Shown: positions 34,722 through 43,371 of the stretch, one piece after another
How the letters are laid out: every line of letters starts with the position of its first letter
Position numbering within the stretch: position 1 is the stretch's first letter
Origin: Vogesella indigofera
GTDB lineage: Bacteria > Pseudomonadota > Gammaproteobacteria > Burkholderiales > Chromobacteriaceae
Direction: 5' to 3'
Assembly (NCBI RefSeq): GCF_003633895.1
Contig: NZ_RBID01000019.1
Coordinates: 1 to 64,000 of the forward strand
DNA length: 64,000 nucleotides
Position numbers and translations under genes: made by a program
The notes under the pieces: generated by a model
Databases searched by the model: none
Told to the model about the DNA's origin: nothing
What the model saw: only the letters and a program-made list of their open reading frames with translations

Positions 34722-35165
34722 ATGAAACATCATGCACAAGCGGGGCAGGCGTTCGCCATTGGCCTGCTGTTCGGCGTCGGCCTGCTGCTGTCGGGGATGA
34801 GCAATCCGCAGAAGGTGATCGGTTTTCTCGATCTCGCCGGGGCCTGGGATCCGTCGCTGGCGCTGGTGATGGGCGGCGCCATCGCCGTCGGCCTGCCGCT
34901 GTTCCGCCTCGCCGAGTCGCGCAGCCATCGCCAGCTGCCGTCGTGGTCGGGTGCGCCCATCCACCTGCCGGGCAAGAGCGGCATCACGCCGCGTCTGGTG
35001 CTGGGCAGCGTGCTGTTCGGCATCGGCTGGGGCATCGCCGGCATCTGTCCCGGCCCGGGGCTGGTGCTGCTGGGCAGCCTGCAATGGCCGGGGCTGCTGT
35101 TCGTGCTGGCGATGGTGGCGGGCATGCTGTTGTTCCGGCCGCTGGACAAAGCGCTGTCGCGATGA
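34722..35165 (+). CDS. YeeE/YedE family half-transporter (PmpB-like)
   Basis: 147 aa with four helices. GVGLLLSGMSNPQKVIGFLDLAGAWDPSLALVMGGA is the signature of the second half, and GIGWGIAGICPGPGLVLLG contains the matching cysteine motif. Begins 10 nt after the first half with AGGAGAGAATC as ribosome-binding site and overlaps the SulP gene by 4 nt (GATGA). Confidence 0.88.
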   Translation: MKHHAQAGQAFAIGLLFGVGLLLSGMSNPQKVIGFLDLAGAWDPSLALVMGGAIAVGLPLFRLAESRSHRQLPSWSGAPIHLPGKSGITPRLVLGSVLFGIGWGIAGICPGPGLVLLGSLQWPGLLFVLAMVAGMLLFRPLDKALSR

Positions 35166-36868
35166 ACTGGCTGCCGCGCTGGCTGCGTCACTACCGCCGT
35201 GCCGACCTGCCAGGCGATGTCAGCGCCGGGGTGATCGTCACCCTGCTGCTGGTGCCGCAGGGGCTGGCCTATGCGCTGGTGGCCGGCCTGCCGCCGGAAG
35301 CCGGCCTCTACGCCAGCCTGCTGCCGCTGCTGCTGTACGCGTTCAGCGGCGGCAGCCACGCGCAGTCGGTGGGGCCGATGGCGGTGACCTCGCTGCTGGT
35401 GGCGGCGACGCTGTCAAGGTTGGCCGCAGCCGGCAGCGACGACTACCTGCTGGCGGCCATCTGGCTGGCGCTGCTGTCCGGCGCCATGCTGTTCCTGTTC
35501 GGCCTGCTGCGCCTCGGTTTTCTGGCCGACGCGCTGTCGCAGCCGGTGCTGGCCGGCTTCACCGCCGCCTCGGCGCTGTTGATCGTGCTGTCGCAGCTGG
35601 CGCCGCTGGCCGGCTTCCGCGCCGGCGGCGCCAGCCTGCCGGACATTGCGCAGGCCTTCCTCGCCCATGTCGCGGCGCTCAATCCGCTGGCCTTGCTGCT
35701 GGGGCTGGCGGCGTTGCTGCTGCTGGTGCTGGCGCGGCGCTATCTGGCCAGCCTGCTGCACGCGCTGGGGCTGGCATCCGGCGTGGCGCGCACGCTGTCG
35801 CGCACCGCGCCGATGCTGGTGGTGCTCGGCGGCCTGCTGGCGGTGACGCTGGCCGACTGGCAGGCGCAACTGCCGGTGGTCGGCGTGGTGCCGGGCGGGC
35901 TGCCGGCGCTGCGGCTGGCGGCCTTGCCGTCGCTGGGCCTCGCGCCGCTGGTGATGCCTTCCTTCTTCATCGCGCTGATCAACTACGTGCAGAGCCTGTC
36001 GGTGGCGCAGATGCTGGCCGCGCCGCGGCGCGAGAGCATCGACCCCGACCGCGAGCTGCTGGCGCTGGGGCTGTGCAATCTCGGCGCCGGCCTTAGCGGC
36101 GGCTTTCCGGTCACCGGCGGCCTGACCCGCTCGGTGGTCAATGCAGACGCCGGCGCCAATACCCAGCTGGCGTCGCTGATCACCGCCGCGCTAATGGTGC
36201 TGCTGCTGAGCACCGCCACCGCGTTGCTGGCCAACCTGCCGCTGGCGGTGCTGGCCGCCACCATCATCGCCTCGGTGGCGGTGATGATCGATTTCCGCAC
36301 CCTGCGCGCGGCGTGGCGCACCGAACGCGCCGACGCGGTGGCGTTTGCCGTCACCTTCCTGCTGGTGCTGGCGCTGGGCGTCGATGCCGGCATCGTCGCC
36401 GGGGTGGTGATCTCGCTGTCGGTGTGGCTGATGCGCAGCAGCCGGCCGCACATCGCGGTGCTGGGACGGGTACCCGGCACCGAACACTTCCGCAACGTGC
36501 TGCGCTACCACACCGAGCCGCTGCCCGGCGTGCTGCTGCTGCGCGTCGACGAAAGCCTGTTCTTCGGCAATGCCCGCCACGTCGGCAATGCCATCCAGCA
36601 ACTGGCCGCCGCCAGCCCGGACAGCCACAGCCTGCTGCTGGTGATGAGCGCGGTCAACCGCCTCGACATGACCGCGCTGTCGATGCTGGAGCGCCTGGAC
36701 GACGGCCTCGCCGAGCGCGGCATCCGCCTGCACCTGGCCGAGGTCAAGGGCCCGGTGCTGGACGTGTGCAAGCGCGCCGGACTGGCGGCGCGCTTTGACG
36801 GCCGCCTGCACCTGTCCACCCATATCGCCATCCAGCAGCTATGCCCCGGCAGCGACTACCAGATCTGA
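35162..36868 (+). CDS. SulP family anion permease with STAS domain
   Basis: 568 aa. About 12-14 membrane helices from DLPGDVSAGVIVTLLLVPQGLAYALVAGLPPEAGLYASLLP to about residue 430, then a C-terminal STAS domain (PGVLLLRVDESLFFGNARHVGN ... VMSAVNRLDMTALSML). SulP proteins move sulfate, bicarbonate or other anions; in a bigR operon export of sulfite/sulfate made from persulfide is plausible. 13-mer copy at 35416-35428. Confidence 0.92.
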   Translation: MNWLPRWLRHYRRADLPGDVSAGVIVTLLLVPQGLAYALVAGLPPEAGLYASLLPLLLYAFSGGSHAQSVGPMAVTSLLVAATLSRLAAAGSDDYLLAAIWLALLSGAMLFLFGLLRLGFLADALSQPVLAGFTAASALLIVLSQLAPLAGFRAGGASLPDIAQAFLAHVAALNPLALLLGLAALLLLVLARRYLASLLHALGLASGVARTLSRTAPMLVVLGGLLAVTLADWQAQLPVVGVVPGGLPALRLAALPSLGLAPLVMPSFFIALINYVQSLSVAQMLAAPRRESIDPDRELLALGLCNLGAGLSGGFPVTGGLTRSVVNADAGANTQLASLITAALMVLLLSTATALLANLPLAVLAATIIASVAVMIDFRTLRAAWRTERADAVAFAVTFLLVLALGVDAGIVAGVVISLSVWLMRSSRPHIAVLGRVPGTEHFRNVLRYHTEPLPGVLLLRVDESLFFGNARHVGNAIQQLAAASPDSHSLLLVMSAVNRLDMTALSMLERLDDGLAERGIRLHLAEVKGPVLDVCKRAGLAARFDGRLHLSTHIAIQQLCPGSDYQI

Positions 36869-36918
36869 AAACCACGCGCCGCGTGCAACTTCCGGCCGCC
36901 GCTGGCTATCATAGCGGC

Positions 36919-38367
36919 ATGAAACGACACTCCCGCCGTGCCCTGTTCGTCGCCAGCCTGCTCGCTGCCCTGGCCGCGCCGCCGCTGTTTGCCGCCAACG
37001 ACCTGCCCAGCCTCGGCACGGTGGCCGAGTCCGCCTTGCCGCAGGCGGAGGAAAACCGCATCGGCCGCGACATCCTGCGCTCGCTGCGCGGCGACGGCGA
37101 CGGCGACGTGATCGACGACGCCGAGGTCAACGCCTACCTCGCCGACCTCGGCGGGCGCTTGGCCGCCGGCGCGCAGCTGCCGGGAATGCGCTTCGCCTTC
37201 TTCGCCGTCAACGACCGCAGCATCAACGCCTTCGCGCTGCCCGGCGGCGTGATCGGCGTGCACAGCGGCCTGCTGCTGGCGACGCAGAGCGAGGGTGAGC
37301 TGGCCTCGGTGCTGGCGCACGAGATCGCCCACGTCAGCCAGCGCCATCTGGCGCGGATGCAGGAGGGCGAGGGCAACCGCCACCTGCTGATGCTGGCGGC
37401 GATCCTGGCCGGGGTGCTGGCGTCCAATGCCTCCAACGGCGACGTCAGCGCCGGCATGGTCAACGCCGGCGTCGGCCTCGCCGCCAGCCGCCAGCTGGCC
37501 TATTCGCGCGATTTCGAACGCGAGGCCGACCGCATCGGCATGCAGTACCTGACCGCCGCCGGTTTCGACGCGCGCAGCATGGCCGGCTTTTTCGACCGTC
37601 TGCAGCAGACCCACCGCCACAACGACAACAACGCCTTCGGCTTCCTGCGAACCCACCCGCTGACCGGCGAGCGCGTCAGCGAGGCGCAGAACCGCGCGCA
37701 GGGCTATCCGCTGCGCATGCGCGCCGACAGCAGCGATTTCCTGCTGATGCGCGAGAAGCTGCGCCTGGCCACCCTCGGCGCCGCCGAGGCCGAGCGCCAC
37801 TACCGCACCGCGCTGGCCGCCGGCCGCTTCCTGCAGCCGGGCGCCACCTATTACGGCCTCGCGCGCGCGCTGCTGCAGCTGGGCCGCTACGACGAGGCGC
37901 AGCAGGCGCTGGCCAGCGCGCAGCGGCAACTGCCGCCGCATCCTGCGCTGCTGCTGCTGGACGGCGACATCCAGCGCGCTGCGGCCAACCTTGACGGCGC
38001 GCTGGCGCGCTATCAGCAGGCGCTGCAGCAATTCCCGTCCAACGACGCGCTGTGGCTGGCGCGCATCGACACCCTGCTGCAGGCACGGCGCAGTGCCGAG
38101 GCGCGGCAGCAGATCGAGCTGGCGCTGAAGCGCGCGCCCGACAATGCCGCGCTGTGGCGGCTGGCGGCGCGCAGCTACGGCGAGGGCGACGCGCTGCGCT
38201 ACCACGCTGCGCTCGGCCACGCGTTCTATATCGAACAGGAGTTTGAATCGGCGCGCATCCAGTACCAGCTCGCCAGCCGCGCCGGCGGCGACGACTTCTA
38301 CCTGCGCTCCACCGTCGAGGCGCGTTTGCGCGAAATCGACAGCCAGCATCCGGCCAAGCCGCGCTGA
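36919..38367 (+). CDS. bepA: Periplasmic M48 metalloprotease with TPR repeats (BepA/YfgC-like)
   Basis: Periplasmic chaperone/protease for outer-membrane protein quality control, chiefly LptD assembly. 482 aa: signal peptide 1-25, peptidase domain with HEIAH (134-138) and EREAD (200-204) both intact, then TPR-like helices from about 300 to the end (YYGLARALLQLGRYDEAQQAL, GALARYQQALQQFPSN). The gene starts 51 nt after SulP. A 13-mer copy in minus orientation is at 37980-37992. Confidence 0.92.
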   Translation: MKRHSRRALFVASLLAALAAPPLFAANDLPSLGTVAESALPQAEENRIGRDILRSLRGDGDGDVIDDAEVNAYLADLGGRLAAGAQLPGMRFAFFAVNDRSINAFALPGGVIGVHSGLLLATQSEGELASVLAHEIAHVSQRHLARMQEGEGNRHLLMLAAILAGVLASNASNGDVSAGMVNAGVGLAASRQLAYSRDFEREADRIGMQYLTAAGFDARSMAGFFDRLQQTHRHNDNNAFGFLRTHPLTGERVSEAQNRAQGYPLRMRADSSDFLLMREKLRLATLGAAEAERHYRTALAAGRFLQPGATYYGLARALLQLGRYDEAQQALASAQRQLPPHPALLLLDGDIQRAAANLDGALARYQQALQQFPSNDALWLARIDTLLQARRSAEARQQIELALKRAPDNAALWRLAARSYGEGDALRYHAALGHAFYIEQEFESARIQYQLASRAGGDDFYLRSTVEARLREIDSQHPAKPR

Positions 38368-38459
38368 CGCCTGCCCCGCCTCCGGCCACGCCCCGCAGCG
38401 TGCGCCGGCGCTTTTTGCCCCGCCTGCCGTCGTTCCGCGAATAATCGCAAAAAAACAAC

Positions 38460-38476
38460 ATATTGCAGTGCAATAT
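38460..38476. promoter_or_regulatory. Palindrome upstream of aceE
   Basis: ATATTGCA-G-TGCAATAT is a perfect dyad with one central base, in an AT-rich stretch about 250 nt before aceE. A protein-binding site is plausible; the protein is unknown. Confidence 0.45.
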
Positions 38477-38578
38477 CGCTGCCGAAAAAGCCGATTTTGA
38501 GTGATATCCCCAATTGCCCACTTCGCGTGGAAATCGGCAGGATTTACACTCTGCGCTATGTAAGAAACTTTTCACTTT

Positions 38579-38613
38579 CGCAAATTTTATTTGCGGAATT
38601 GTTCGATTATAAT
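38579..38613 (+). promoter_or_regulatory. Probable aceE promoter with overlapping palindrome
   Basis: TATAAT at 38608-38613 with TTTTAT (38585-38590) 17 bp upstream. The -35 lies inside a perfect dyad CGCAAAT-TTT-ATTTGCG (38579-38595), well placed for a repressor. The 347-nt gap between bepA and aceE otherwise holds no gene. Confidence 0.55.
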
Positions 38614-38714
38614 CCGACGCAGTTCTGTAAAGCCTTTACCAAGGCACCCAATGTCATGACAGCAGACGCTGCCCAACCGGGTAGTGAACTGAAAATAAAA
38701 AGTGAGGATGTGAG

Positions 38715-41378
38715 ATGGCAGCAATCTACCCTGACGATATCGATCCGGTTGAAACGCACGAATGGACCGATGCGCTGGAGTCTGTACTGGATAGTGACGG
38801 CGCCGAGCGTGCCCACTTCCTGCTGGAGAAAATGGTCGAACGTACCCGTCGCCGTGGCGCACACCTGCCGTTCGAGGCGACGACTGCATACCTGAATACT
38901 ATCCCGGTGGGCAAAGAGCAAAAGTCCCCCGGCAATCACGAGATGGAGCACCGCATCCGCTCCATCAACCGCTGGAACGCGATGGCCCTGGTGCTGCGCG
39001 CCGGCAAGAAAGACTTGGAACTGGGTGGCCACATTGCCTCCTTCCAGTCCTCCGCCACCCTCTACGACGTCGGCTTCAACCACTTCTGGCGCGCCCACAA
39101 CGACGAGCAGGAAGGCGATCTGGTGTACTTCCAGGGTCACATCTCCCCTGGCGTGTATGCGCGTGCCTTCCTTGAAGGCCGTCTGTCCGAGGCGCAGCTG
39201 GACACCTTCCGTCAGGAAGTGGACGGCAACGGCCTGTCTTCCTACCCGCATCCGTGGTTGATGGAAGACTTCTGGCAGTTCCCGACCGTCTCCATGGGCC
39301 TGGGCCCGTTGATGGCCATTTACCAGGCACGTTTCCTGAAGTATCTGGAAAGCCGTGGTCTGGCCAAGACCCTGGGTCGTAAAGTGTGGTGCTTCTGCGG
39401 CGACGGCGAGATGGACGAGCCGGAATCGCTGGGCGCGATCGCGCTGGCAGCCCGCGAAGGCCTGGACAACCTGGTGTTCGTGATCAACTGCAACCTGCAG
39501 CGTCTGGACGGCCCGGTACGCGGTAACGGCAAGATCATCCAGGAACTGGAAGGCGACTTCCGCGGTTCCGGCTGGAACGTGCTGAAAGTGGTATGGGGCT
39601 CGCGCTGGGACCCGCTGCTGGCGATGGACACCAAGGGCCTGCTGAAAAAGCGCATGGACGAGTGCGTCGACGGCGACTACCAGACCTTCAAGTCCAAGGA
39701 CGGCGCCTACGTTCGCGAACACTTCTTCGGCAAGTACCCGGAGCTGCGCGAGATGGTGGCCAACATGTCCGACGACGAGATCTGGGCACTGAACCGTGGC
39801 GGCCACGACCCGCACAAGGTGTACGCGGCCTACCACGAAGCCACCCACAACGCCAACGGCCGTCCGACCGTGATCCTGGCCAAGACCATCAAGGGTTACG
39901 GCATGGGCTCCAGCGGCGAGGCACAGAACGTGGCCCACCAGGCCAAGAAAATGGCGCTGGACAACCTGCGCAAGTTCCGCGACCGCTTCGGCATCCCGGT
40001 ATCCGACGCCGATCTGGAAAGCGTGCCGTACTACAAACCGGCCGAAGACAGCCCGGAAATGCAGTACATGCGCGAACGCCGCGCCGCGCTGGGCGGCTAC
40101 CTGCCGGCCCGCAAACCGGTGAAAACGCCGCTGGCCATCCCGGGCCTGCACGTGTTCGACAGCCAGTTCAATGATTCCGGCGAGCGCGAGTTCTCCACCA
40201 CCATGGCCTTCGTGCGCCAGCTGGGCATCCTGCTCAAGGACAAGAACATCGGCAAGCAGATCGTGCCGATCGTGCCGGACGAATCGCGTACCTTCGGTAT
40301 GGAAGGCATGTTCCGCCAGTACGGCATCTGGTCCACCCAGGGTCAGAACTACGTGCCGCAGGACGCCGACCAGCTGATGTTCTACAAGGAATCCAAGGAC
40401 GGCCAGATGCTGCAGGAAGGCATCAACGAGCCGGGCGCGATGTCCTCGTGGATTGCGGCAGCGACCAGCTACGCCAACCACGGCATCCCGATGATTCCGT
40501 TCTACATCTACTACTCGATGTTCGGCTTCCAGCGTATCGGCGACCTGGCCTGGGCAGCAGGCGACATGCGCGCCCGCGGCTTCATGCTCGGCGGCACCGC
40601 CGGTCGTACCACGCTGAACGGTGAAGGCCTTCAGCACGAAGACGGTCACAGCCACATCCAGGCCGGCCTGATCCCGAACTGCATCAGCTACGATCCGACC
40701 TTCGCCTACGAACTGGCGGTGATCCTGCAGGACGGTCTGAAGCGCATGTACGTGGAACAGCAGGACGTGTTCTATTACATCACGCTGATGAACGAGAACT
40801 ACACCCACCCGGCAATGCCGCAGGGCGCCGAAGACGGCATCCTGAAGGGCATGTACCTGTTCAAGGACGGTGGCGACGCCGCGGTGAAAGTCCAGCTGAT
40901 GGGCTCCGGCACCATCCTGCGCGAAGTGATTGCCGCCGCCGACCTGCTGCGCAACGACTTCGGCATCGCGTCCGACATCTGGAGCGTGACCTCGTTCAAC
41001 CAGCTGCGCCGTGACGGCATGGAAGCGTCGCGCCACAACCTGCTGCACCCGGTAGGTGAGCAGCGCCAGTCCTACGTCGAGCAGCAGCTGGCCGGCCGTT
41101 CCGGCCCGGTGATCGCCGCCACCGACTACATCCGCAACTACGCCGACCAGATCCGTGAATACGTGCCTGGCCGTTACGTGGTGCTGGGGACCGACGGTTA
41201 CGGCCGCTCCGACAGCCGCGCCAAGCTGCGCGAGTTCTTCGAAGTGGACCGCCGCTACGTCGCCGTGGCCGCGCTGTCGGCACTGGCACGCGACGGCAAG
41301 ATCGACGCCGCCCGCGTCCAGGAAGCCATCACCAAGTACGGTATCAACGTCGCCAAGCTGCCTAGCTGGAAGGTATAA
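38715..41378 (+). CDS. aceE: Pyruvate dehydrogenase E1 component, homodimeric type
   Basis: Thiamine-diphosphate enzyme that decarboxylates pyruvate and acetylates the lipoyl group of E2. 887 aa as in E. coli. HEWTDALESVLDSDG near the start, CFCGDGEMDEPESLGAIALAAREGLDNLVFVINCNLQRLDGPVRGNGKI (ThDP/Mg GDG...N motif, about 228-276), and TLNGEGLQHEDGHSH (about 635-649) are conserved. Preceded by GTGAGGATGTGAG. First gene of aceE-aceF-lpd. Confidence 0.97.
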   Translation: MAAIYPDDIDPVETHEWTDALESVLDSDGAERAHFLLEKMVERTRRRGAHLPFEATTAYLNTIPVGKEQKSPGNHEMEHRIRSINRWNAMALVLRAGKKDLELGGHIASFQSSATLYDVGFNHFWRAHNDEQEGDLVYFQGHISPGVYARAFLEGRLSEAQLDTFRQEVDGNGLSSYPHPWLMEDFWQFPTVSMGLGPLMAIYQARFLKYLESRGLAKTLGRKVWCFCGDGEMDEPESLGAIALAAREGLDNLVFVINCNLQRLDGPVRGNGKIIQELEGDFRGSGWNVLKVVWGSRWDPLLAMDTKGLLKKRMDECVDGDYQTFKSKDGAYVREHFFGKYPELREMVANMSDDEIWALNRGGHDPHKVYAAYHEATHNANGRPTVILAKTIKGYGMGSSGEAQNVAHQAKKMALDNLRKFRDRFGIPVSDADLESVPYYKPAEDSPEMQYMRERRAALGGYLPARKPVKTPLAIPGLHVFDSQFNDSGEREFSTTMAFVRQLGILLKDKNIGKQIVPIVPDESRTFGMEGMFRQYGIWSTQGQNYVPQDADQLMFYKESKDGQMLQEGINEPGAMSSWIAAATSYANHGIPMIPFYIYYSMFGFQRIGDLAWAAGDMRARGFMLGGTAGRTTLNGEGLQHEDGHSHIQAGLIPNCISYDPTFAYELAVILQDGLKRMYVEQQDVFYYITLMNENYTHPAMPQGAEDGILKGMYLFKDGGDAAVKVQLMGSGTILREVIAAADLLRNDFGIASDIWSVTSFNQLRRDGMEASRHNLLHPVGEQRQSYVEQQLAGRSGPVIAATDYIRNYADQIREYVPGRYVVLGTDGYGRSDSRAKLREFFEVDRRYVAVAALSALARDGKIDAARVQEAITKYGINVAKLPSWKV

Positions 41379-41575
41379 GGCGCGGCCGTTGCGGCCAACC
41401 CTGATACCGGCGAAAGTCACCCGCGTGGCTTTCGCCGCTCCTGCAGCAACGCGCGATCCGGCCGCCGCCAGACGGCAGCCGGGATACCAAGCCGAATGTT
41501 GGCGGAGCCCGCCGCCGGCAAGGCGTCACGCCTTGCCCGTCACGCGGGCCTCCGCCCTACGATGTGGATAGAGCC

Positions 41576-43264
41576 ATGAGCAATCTGATCGAACTGAAAG
41601 TGCCCGATATCGGTGGGCACAACAACGTAGACGTCATCGAAGTCTTCATCCAGCCGGGCCAGACCGTCGCCATCGACGACAGCCTGATCACGCTGGAAAC
41701 CGACAAAGCCACCATGGAAGTACCGGCCGAAGCCGCCGGCGTGGTGAAAGAAGTGCGCGCCGTACTCGGCGGCAAGATTTCCGAAGGCGACGTGATCGCC
41801 ATCATCGAAGTCGGCGCCAGCGCCGCCGCACCGGCCCCGGCTGCTGCGGTAGCCGCCCCGGTAGCGGCTGCGCCCGCGCCGGTAGCTGCCCCGGCACCCG
41901 CTGCTGCGCCAGCTGCTGCGCCGGCACCGGCCCCAGTTCCAGCCCCGGCTGCCAACGTTGGCCGCAGCGAGATCCGCATCCCCGACATCGGCGGCCACAA
42001 CGGCGTCGACGTGATCGAGGTATCGGTCAAGGTCGGCGACGAGATCAAGGTCGACGACAGCCTGATCACCCTGGAAACCGACAAGGCGACCATGGAAGTA
42101 CCGGCCACCGCCGCCGGCCGCGTGGTGGAAGTGAAAGTGAAAGTGGGCGACAAGGCCAGCGAAGGCGACCTGATCGTGGTGGTCGAAGGTGCCGGCGCCG
42201 CCGCCGCACCAGCCGCCGCGGCTGCTCCGGCACCGGCTCCCGCCGCTGCTGCGCCAGTTGCTGCCGCTCCGGCTGCCGCCGCCGCGCCGGTAGCAACACC
42301 GGTTGCCGCTGCCGTCGCTGCCGCCTTCAACGAAGCCGGCTTCGCCAAGTCGCACGCCGGCCCGTCGGTACGCAAGCTGGCACGCGAACTGGGTGTCGAC
42401 CTGTCCAAGGTGACAGGCTCCGGCCGCAAGGGCCGTATCGTCGAGGACGACGTGAAGGGCTTCGTGAAGACCATCATGCAGAACCCGGCGGCGCTGGCCC
42501 CGGCCGCCGCGCCGGCAGCCAACGGCGGCGGTCTGGACCTGCTGCCGTGGCCGAAGGTCGATTTCGCCAAGTTCGGCCCGATCGAAACCAAGCCGCTGAC
42601 CCGCATCCAGAAGCTGTCCGGTGCCAACCTGGCCCGCAACTGGGTGATGATCCCGCACGTCACGTTCAACGACGACTGCGACATCACCGAGCTGGAAGAC
42701 TTCCGCAAGACCATCGGCAAGGAATGGGAAAAGTCCGGCCTCAAGATCAGCCCGCTGGCCTTCATCATCAAGGCCGCCGCCGAAGCACTGAAGGCGTTCC
42801 CGAACTTCAACAGCTCGCTGGACGGCGACAACCTGGTGCTGAAGCAGTACTACCACATCGGCTTTGCCGCCGACACGCCGAACGGGCTGGTGGTACCGGT
42901 GATCAAGAACGTGGATCAGAAGGGCATCAAGCAGATCGCCAAGGAACTGACCGACCTGTCCGCGCTGGCGCGTGACGGCAAGCTCAAGCCGACCGACATG
43001 CAGGGCGCCACCTTCACCATCTCCAGTCTGGGTGGTATCGGCGGTACCGGCTTCACGCCTATCGTCAACGCACCGGAAGTGGCCATCCTCGGCGTGTGCA
43101 AGTCGCAGATCAAGCCGGTATGGAACGGCAAGGAATTCGCGCCGCGCCTGATGTGCCCGCTGTCGCTGTCCTTCGACCACCGTGTGATCGACGGCGCCGC
43201 TGCCGCCCGCTTCACCGTGTACCTGGGCAAGCTGCTGTCCGACGTGCGCCGCCTGATCCTGTAA
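41576..43264 (+). CDS. aceF: Dihydrolipoamide acetyltransferase, pyruvate dehydrogenase E2
   Basis: Core of the pyruvate dehydrogenase complex, transfers acetyl to CoA. 562 aa: two lipoyl domains with lipoyl lysines K44 and K170 (both ETDKATMEVPA), long Ala/Pro linkers (about 78-122 and 205-245), a peripheral-subunit-binding domain (SVRKLARELGVDLSKVTGSGRKGRIVEDDV) and a catalytic domain ending in FDHRVIDGAAAARF with H535. ATG 41576 is preferred over an in-frame GTG 12 nt upstream since MSNLIELKVPDIGG matches the lpd start. 13-mer copy at 41954-41966 in the linker. Confidence 0.96.
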   Translation: MSNLIELKVPDIGGHNNVDVIEVFIQPGQTVAIDDSLITLETDKATMEVPAEAAGVVKEVRAVLGGKISEGDVIAIIEVGASAAAPAPAAAVAAPVAAAPAPVAAPAPAAAPAAAPAPAPVPAPAANVGRSEIRIPDIGGHNGVDVIEVSVKVGDEIKVDDSLITLETDKATMEVPATAAGRVVEVKVKVGDKASEGDLIVVVEGAGAAAAPAAAAAPAPAPAAAAPVAAAPAAAAAPVATPVAAAVAAAFNEAGFAKSHAGPSVRKLARELGVDLSKVTGSGRKGRIVEDDVKGFVKTIMQNPAALAPAAAPAANGGGLDLLPWPKVDFAKFGPIETKPLTRIQKLSGANLARNWVMIPHVTFNDDCDITELEDFRKTIGKEWEKSGLKISPLAFIIKAAAEALKAFPNFNSSLDGDNLVLKQYYHIGFAADTPNGLVVPVIKNVDQKGIKQIAKELTDLSALARDGKLKPTDMQGATFTISSLGGIGGTGFTPIVNAPEVAILGVCKSQIKPVWNGKEFAPRLMCPLSLSFDHRVIDGAAAARFTVYLGKLLSDVRRLIL

Positions 43265-43276
43265 TGGTCGCAGCCG

Positions 43277-43300
43277 GAAGGTTGGCCGCGGCCAACCTTC
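43277..43300. repeat. Inverted pair of the iterated 13-mer, outward form
   Basis: A perfect 24-bp palindrome, GAAGGTTGGCCG followed by its complement CGGCCAACCTTC. Here the G-type copies meet at their GGCCGC ends, the opposite geometry to the other palindromes. It lies between aceF and lpd. Confidence 0.95.
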
Positions 43301-43371
43301 GGCTGCCAGCAAGCCATCGTGCCGAATACCGGCGGCGTGCCCTGCGCGCCGCCACCACATGGATGTGAACC

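Noticed and set aside
38607-41420. 937-codon minus-strand frame opposite aceE
   Set aside because: Shadow of aceE; no protein-family character.
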